64,000 nt of DNA from Desulfurobacteriaceae bacterium. Lineage in GTDB: Bacteria > Aquificota > Aquificia > Desulfurobacteriales > Desulfurobacteriaceae. The notes under the pieces are model-generated. The model saw nothing but the letters and a program-made list of their open reading frames with translations. It did no database searches and was not told where the DNA came from. A program made the translations under genes and the position numbers. Where the stretch lies: the NCBI GenBank assembly GCA_027068415.1, contig JAMOTD010000006.1, positions 62,001 to 126,000 of the forward strand, given 5' to 3'. Of this stretch, positions 60,794 through 64,000 are shown in pieces. How positions within the stretch are numbered: position 1 is the first letter of the stretch; each line of letters starts with the position of its first letter.

Positions 60794-61173
60794 TACTCCT
60801 CCTCTTCCTCCTCAAACTCAATCCCTATGGGGACAAACTCTGCAACGTCAGAGAGGCCCCACTCCTCAAACTTCCTGCTCCCCTCCTCTTCACACTCAAT
60901 AGGAACTACGAAGATAAAGCCCTCCCCCGAGCGGCGGCAGTGCTCGGCGATTGCCTTGGCCTTCTTTTCCGCCTCCTCGGTCTTTAAAGTGTTGCAGTCC
61001 TCAACCTGAACGGCTATCTGCTGCCTCTCACCTTCCTCATTCTCATAAACGGCCAAGAAGTCGGGGAGGTACTCTTCACCTTCAGCTTCGGGCTCGTAAA
61101 TCTCAAAGCCCTCTTCCTCCATCAAAATAGCCATAAGCTCCATGAGCTCTTCTTTAGTCAGTCCTTGTTCCAT
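60793..61173 (-). CDS. Small acidic protein, possible degenerate restriction-endonuclease-like fold
   Basis: 126 aa; LPDFLAVYENEEGERQQIAVQVEDCNTLKTEEAEKKAKAIAEHCRRSGEGFIFVVP; very acidic C-terminus. Overlaps the radical SAM start. Confidence 0.55.
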   Translation of the reverse strand: MEQGLTKEELMELMAILMEEEGFEIYEPEAEGEEYLPDFLAVYENEEGERQQIAVQVEDCNTLKTEEAEKKAKAIAEHCRRSGEGFIFVVPIECEEEGSRKFEEWGLSDVAEFVPIGIEFEEEEEE

Positions 61174-61273
61174 CTCTCTCCTCCCTTATCCTTTAGGCTT
61201 AACTTATTGCCGGCGGGGTCAAAATACAATAAAGGGTAATATAATTTCTCTAATCCAAACCGGCTGAAGTGAA

Positions 61274-61852
61274 ATGATAAGCTCTACAAACCTGAAAGTA
61301 AAAGCTCAAGAATTCCTAAAGCCTTTGGCGGAGAATTTAGGAAGCGTCGGGATTTCCCCAAACGCCGTAACGGTTTCGGGCTTTATTCTCTCTCTCCTCT
61401 CGGCCTTTGCAATAGGTAGCGGAGAGATTTTGGCGGGAGCTCTCCTCTTCGGCCTATCTGGACTGTGCGACACCTTAGACGGGATTTTGGCCAGAGTTTC
61501 GGGAAAGAAGAGCCGTTTCGGAGCATTCCTTGACTCATTCCTTGACCGCTACTCAGACTTCTTCCCCCTTGCCGGAATCTGCCACTTTGCCCACACAAAC
61601 GGCGACTCTCCGCTCCTTTTAGCAACCCTCTTAACAATTGCGGGCTCTTACGCAACAAGCTACGCAAGGGCAAGGGCGGAGGCGCTGGGGGTTGAGTGTA
61701 AGGTAGGTTTACTTGAAAGGCCCGAAAGGTTCTTCATTCTCCTCTTTGCCCTCCTTACAGCCTACCTCTTCCCGGCACTCCTCCTACTTGCAGTGCTGAC
61801 GAACTTTACGGCCGCCCAAAGGCTAATCTGCGCTGCAAGGGAGCTGAGTTGA
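61274..61852 (+). CDS. CDP-alcohol phosphatidyltransferase family protein (inositol-phosphate-type possible)
   Basis: LCDTLDGILARVSGKKSRFGAFLDSFLDRYSD matches DxxDGxxAR(x8)GxxxDxxxD; LLERPERFFILL. Confidence 0.88.
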   Translation: MISSTNLKVKAQEFLKPLAENLGSVGISPNAVTVSGFILSLLSAFAIGSGEILAGALLFGLSGLCDTLDGILARVSGKKSRFGAFLDSFLDRYSDFFPLAGICHFAHTNGDSPLLLATLLTIAGSYATSYARARAEALGVECKVGLLERPERFFILLFALLTAYLFPALLLLAVLTNFTAAQRLICAARELS

Positions 61853-62862
61853 AAAGGCTCCTGATAACTCTCCTTCTCCTCGTAATCGCCGCAGCAGGAG
61901 GGGGCTTCTACTTTGTAAAGAGGGAGTTAACGGAGAAAAAGCCCGTCTCCCTTCACTTTGAGGTTAAAAGGGGCGAAAGCCTAAAAGAGGTTATAAAGAG
62001 GCTCTCGGAAGAAGGAGTAGTAGGAAATCCGGAAGTCCTCTACCTCTGGGGAAGGTTTAAGAAGGTAAAGGTTAAAAGCGGGTGCTACAGGATTGAGGGG
62101 GAGCTCTCGCCGGTAGAGATTTTGAGGGAGCTCGGAAAAGGAAGCCCCTGCCTTAAGGAGTTTACAATCCTTCCCGGCTCAAACATCTTTGAGGTTGATA
62201 AAGTCCTATCCGAAAAGGGGTTCTGCAGAAAAGGTGAAGTGCTGAAGCTGGCAGGGAATAAAGAGCTCCTCAGGGAGCTGAAAGTTCCCTCCCTTGAGGG
62301 CTTCCTCTACCCCGATACCTACCTTGTAAACAGGGAGAGCTCCTGCCGGCAGGTCATAAAGGTTGCGGTAGAGAGGTTCCACAGGGTAGTTGACCCTCTC
62401 TTTAAAAACTACAACCCGCCTCCCAAAGTCAAGAAAGCCCTCAAAGAGATTACCCCCCTAAAGGTAATCACGGTCGCCTCAATAGTTGAGAAGGAGACGG
62501 GAGTTGAGAAGGAAAGACCCCTCATTGCGGCGGTAATCTACAACAGGCTGATTAGGGGAATGAAAGTCCAGTGCGACCCTACCGTTATCTACGCCCTGAG
62601 GCTAAAGGGAGTAGAGAAAGAGAGGCTCCTATACAAAGACTTAAAAGTTGACTCCCCCTACAACACCTACCTCTACAAGGGGCTTCCCCCCGCCCCAATC
62701 TGCAACCCGTCGCCGGCCTCAATCAAGGCGGCACTCTACCCGGCAGACGTAAACTACCTCTACTTCGTCGCAAACGGCAAGGGAGGCCACAACTTCAGCG
62801 AAAGCTATAATCAGCACTTAAAAGAAGTAAGGAAGCTCAGAAGATGTCAAAGAGGTTCGTAG
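61849..62862 (+). CDS. mltG: Endolytic transglycosylase MltG (YceG-like)
   Basis: TTG start; VKRGESLKEVIKRLSEEGVV; LEGFLYPDTY; ASIVEKETGVEKERPLIAAVIYNRL; MKVQCDPTVIYAL. Confidence 0.95.
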   Translation: MKRLLITLLLLVIAAAGGGFYFVKRELTEKKPVSLHFEVKRGESLKEVIKRLSEEGVVGNPEVLYLWGRFKKVKVKSGCYRIEGELSPVEILRELGKGSPCLKEFTILPGSNIFEVDKVLSEKGFCRKGEVLKLAGNKELLRELKVPSLEGFLYPDTYLVNRESSCRQVIKVAVERFHRVVDPLFKNYNPPPKVKKALKEITPLKVITVASIVEKETGVEKERPLIAAVIYNRLIRGMKVQCDPTVIYALRLKGVEKERLLYKDLKVDSPYNTYLYKGLPPAPICNPSPASIKAALYPADVNYLYFVANGKGGHNFSESYNQHLKEVRKLRRCQRGS

Positions 62863-63989
62863 TAGAGAGCTCCGGCGAAAAGTTCCCCTTCTCAAGGGGA
62901 GTTTTAGTTCGCTCCCTTACAAAGGCCGGCCTTTCCGTTGAGGACGCCTACCGGGTTGCAGACCTCGTGGCACAGCAGTTTAAGGGAACCATAACGACAG
63001 CCCAGTTAATTGAGCTGGTTTACAAAGTCTTAAAGTCCCAGTTCGGCAAAAAGGTTGCAAACCGCTACAGGAGGCTGGTTAAAGAGAAAGAGGTCTTGGT
63101 CTGTGAGGAGTGCGGAAAGTCCTTCTCTCCCTTCTCAAGGGGAATTTTAGCATCCTCAATCCGCTCGGCCGGAGTTGACACAAAAGAGGCCTACGAGATT
63201 GCAAAAGAGGTTTACGACTACTTAGTAAGAAAGGGAATTTTCAGGGTAAAGCGCTCGGAGCTCAGGGAATTAACGGCAAAGCTCTTAAAGAAGAAGTTGG
63301 GAGAGGAGTTTGCCCAGAGGTACCTCCTGTGGAGGAGGGCAAAGAAACTTGAAAAGCCGATAGTTATCCTAATCGGCGGAGCTACGGGAGTGGGCAAGTC
63401 AAGGCTCTCGGCCGAGCTTGCGGGAATTCTTGAGATAAACAGAATTGCCTCAACAGACTCAATAAGGGAAGTTATGAGGAAGATGGTTTCAAAGGAGCTC
63501 GCCCCTTCACTCCACGTCTCCTCCTATCAGGCGGGGAACGAGATTCCCTACCTTAAGGAGCTCCCCAAAGAGGAGAGGGTAATTTACGGCTTCCTTGACC
63601 AGAGCGAGAAGGTTTTAACGGGAATTGAGGCGGTAATCAACAGGGCGATTAAGGAGAACGTAAGCCTTGTGGTTGAGGGAATTCACCTAATACCGGGAAT
63701 AGCCGAGAAGTTTAAGGAGAAAGCTTACGTAGTCCACATTCTCTTAACAACCTTAGACGAGGAGATGCACAGGAGCCGGTTCAAGTCAAGGGAGAAGAGC
63801 TCCCAGAGGACGAGCAAGAAGTACCTGAAGAACTTTAAGGCCATAAGGAAAATTCAGGACTTCCTCTACCAGAAGGCAAAGGAAACCAAAACCCCGGTAA
63901 TTGACAACATTGACTTTGACCAGACCAGAGACAGGGCCCTTGAGGTGATAACCGACAGACTGGTAGAGCTTACGGGGGTTAAGGCGTGA
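62844..63989 (+). CDS. 2-phosphoglycerate kinase-like protein with two ATP-cone-like domains
   Basis: FVVESSGEKFPFSRGVLVRSLTKAGLSVEDAYRVAD and CEECGKSFSPFSRGILASSIRSAGVDTKEAYEIA repeats; IGGATGVGKSRLSAELAGILEINRIASTDSIREVMR. Confidence 0.82.
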   Translation: MSKRFVVESSGEKFPFSRGVLVRSLTKAGLSVEDAYRVADLVAQQFKGTITTAQLIELVYKVLKSQFGKKVANRYRRLVKEKEVLVCEECGKSFSPFSRGILASSIRSAGVDTKEAYEIAKEVYDYLVRKGIFRVKRSELRELTAKLLKKKLGEEFAQRYLLWRRAKKLEKPIVILIGGATGVGKSRLSAELAGILEINRIASTDSIREVMRKMVSKELAPSLHVSSYQAGNEIPYLKELPKEERVIYGFLDQSEKVLTGIEAVINRAIKENVSLVVEGIHLIPGIAEKFKEKAYVVHILLTTLDEEMHRSRFKSREKSSQRTSKKYLKNFKAIRKIQDFLYQKAKETKTPVIDNIDFDQTRDRALEVITDRLVELTGVKA

Positions 63990-64000
63990 ATACTCTAATC

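Overview
The window looks like chromosomal DNA from a thermophilic Aquificota bacterium, probably Desulfurobacteriales (Thermovibrio/Desulfurobacterium-like). That placement is an inference from gene content and protein style, not a database result. It is about 95% coding, with roughly 73 credible protein genes. Main blocks: recN/engB/thioredoxin system; panD and inositol-phosphate synthase; purN/purM; an 11-subunit nuo operon (nuoA,B,C,D,H,I,J,K,L,M,N, with no nuoE/F/G); pstCAB; dnaE-accA; a DEAD helicase and cold-shock gene with structured RNA; rplY-pth-rpsF-ssb-rpsR-DUF2232-rplI-speD; accD-mfd; a phosphate porin with pstS; uvrA; a small accessory stretch with a decayed TrmB-like regulator; spoVG; and tgt. 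No rRNA, tRNA, CRISPR array or transposon was recognised. The best candidate for an undescribed system is the minus-strand operon at 55027-61173. It encodes a DpdA-like (TGT-fold) putative DNA 7-deazaguanine transglycosylase, a Cas4/AddB-like PD-(D/E)XK nuclease, a UvrD-type helicase, a DUF6884-like protein, a TIGR01212-type radical SAM protein and a small acidic protein possibly related to nucleases. It sits directly upstream of the canonical tgt gene. Other notable items are a complex I whose NuoD lacks the usual quinone-site residues, Pho-box-like repeats 5' of nuoA, complementary hairpins flanking csp, and a hairpin covering the uvrA ribosome-binding site.
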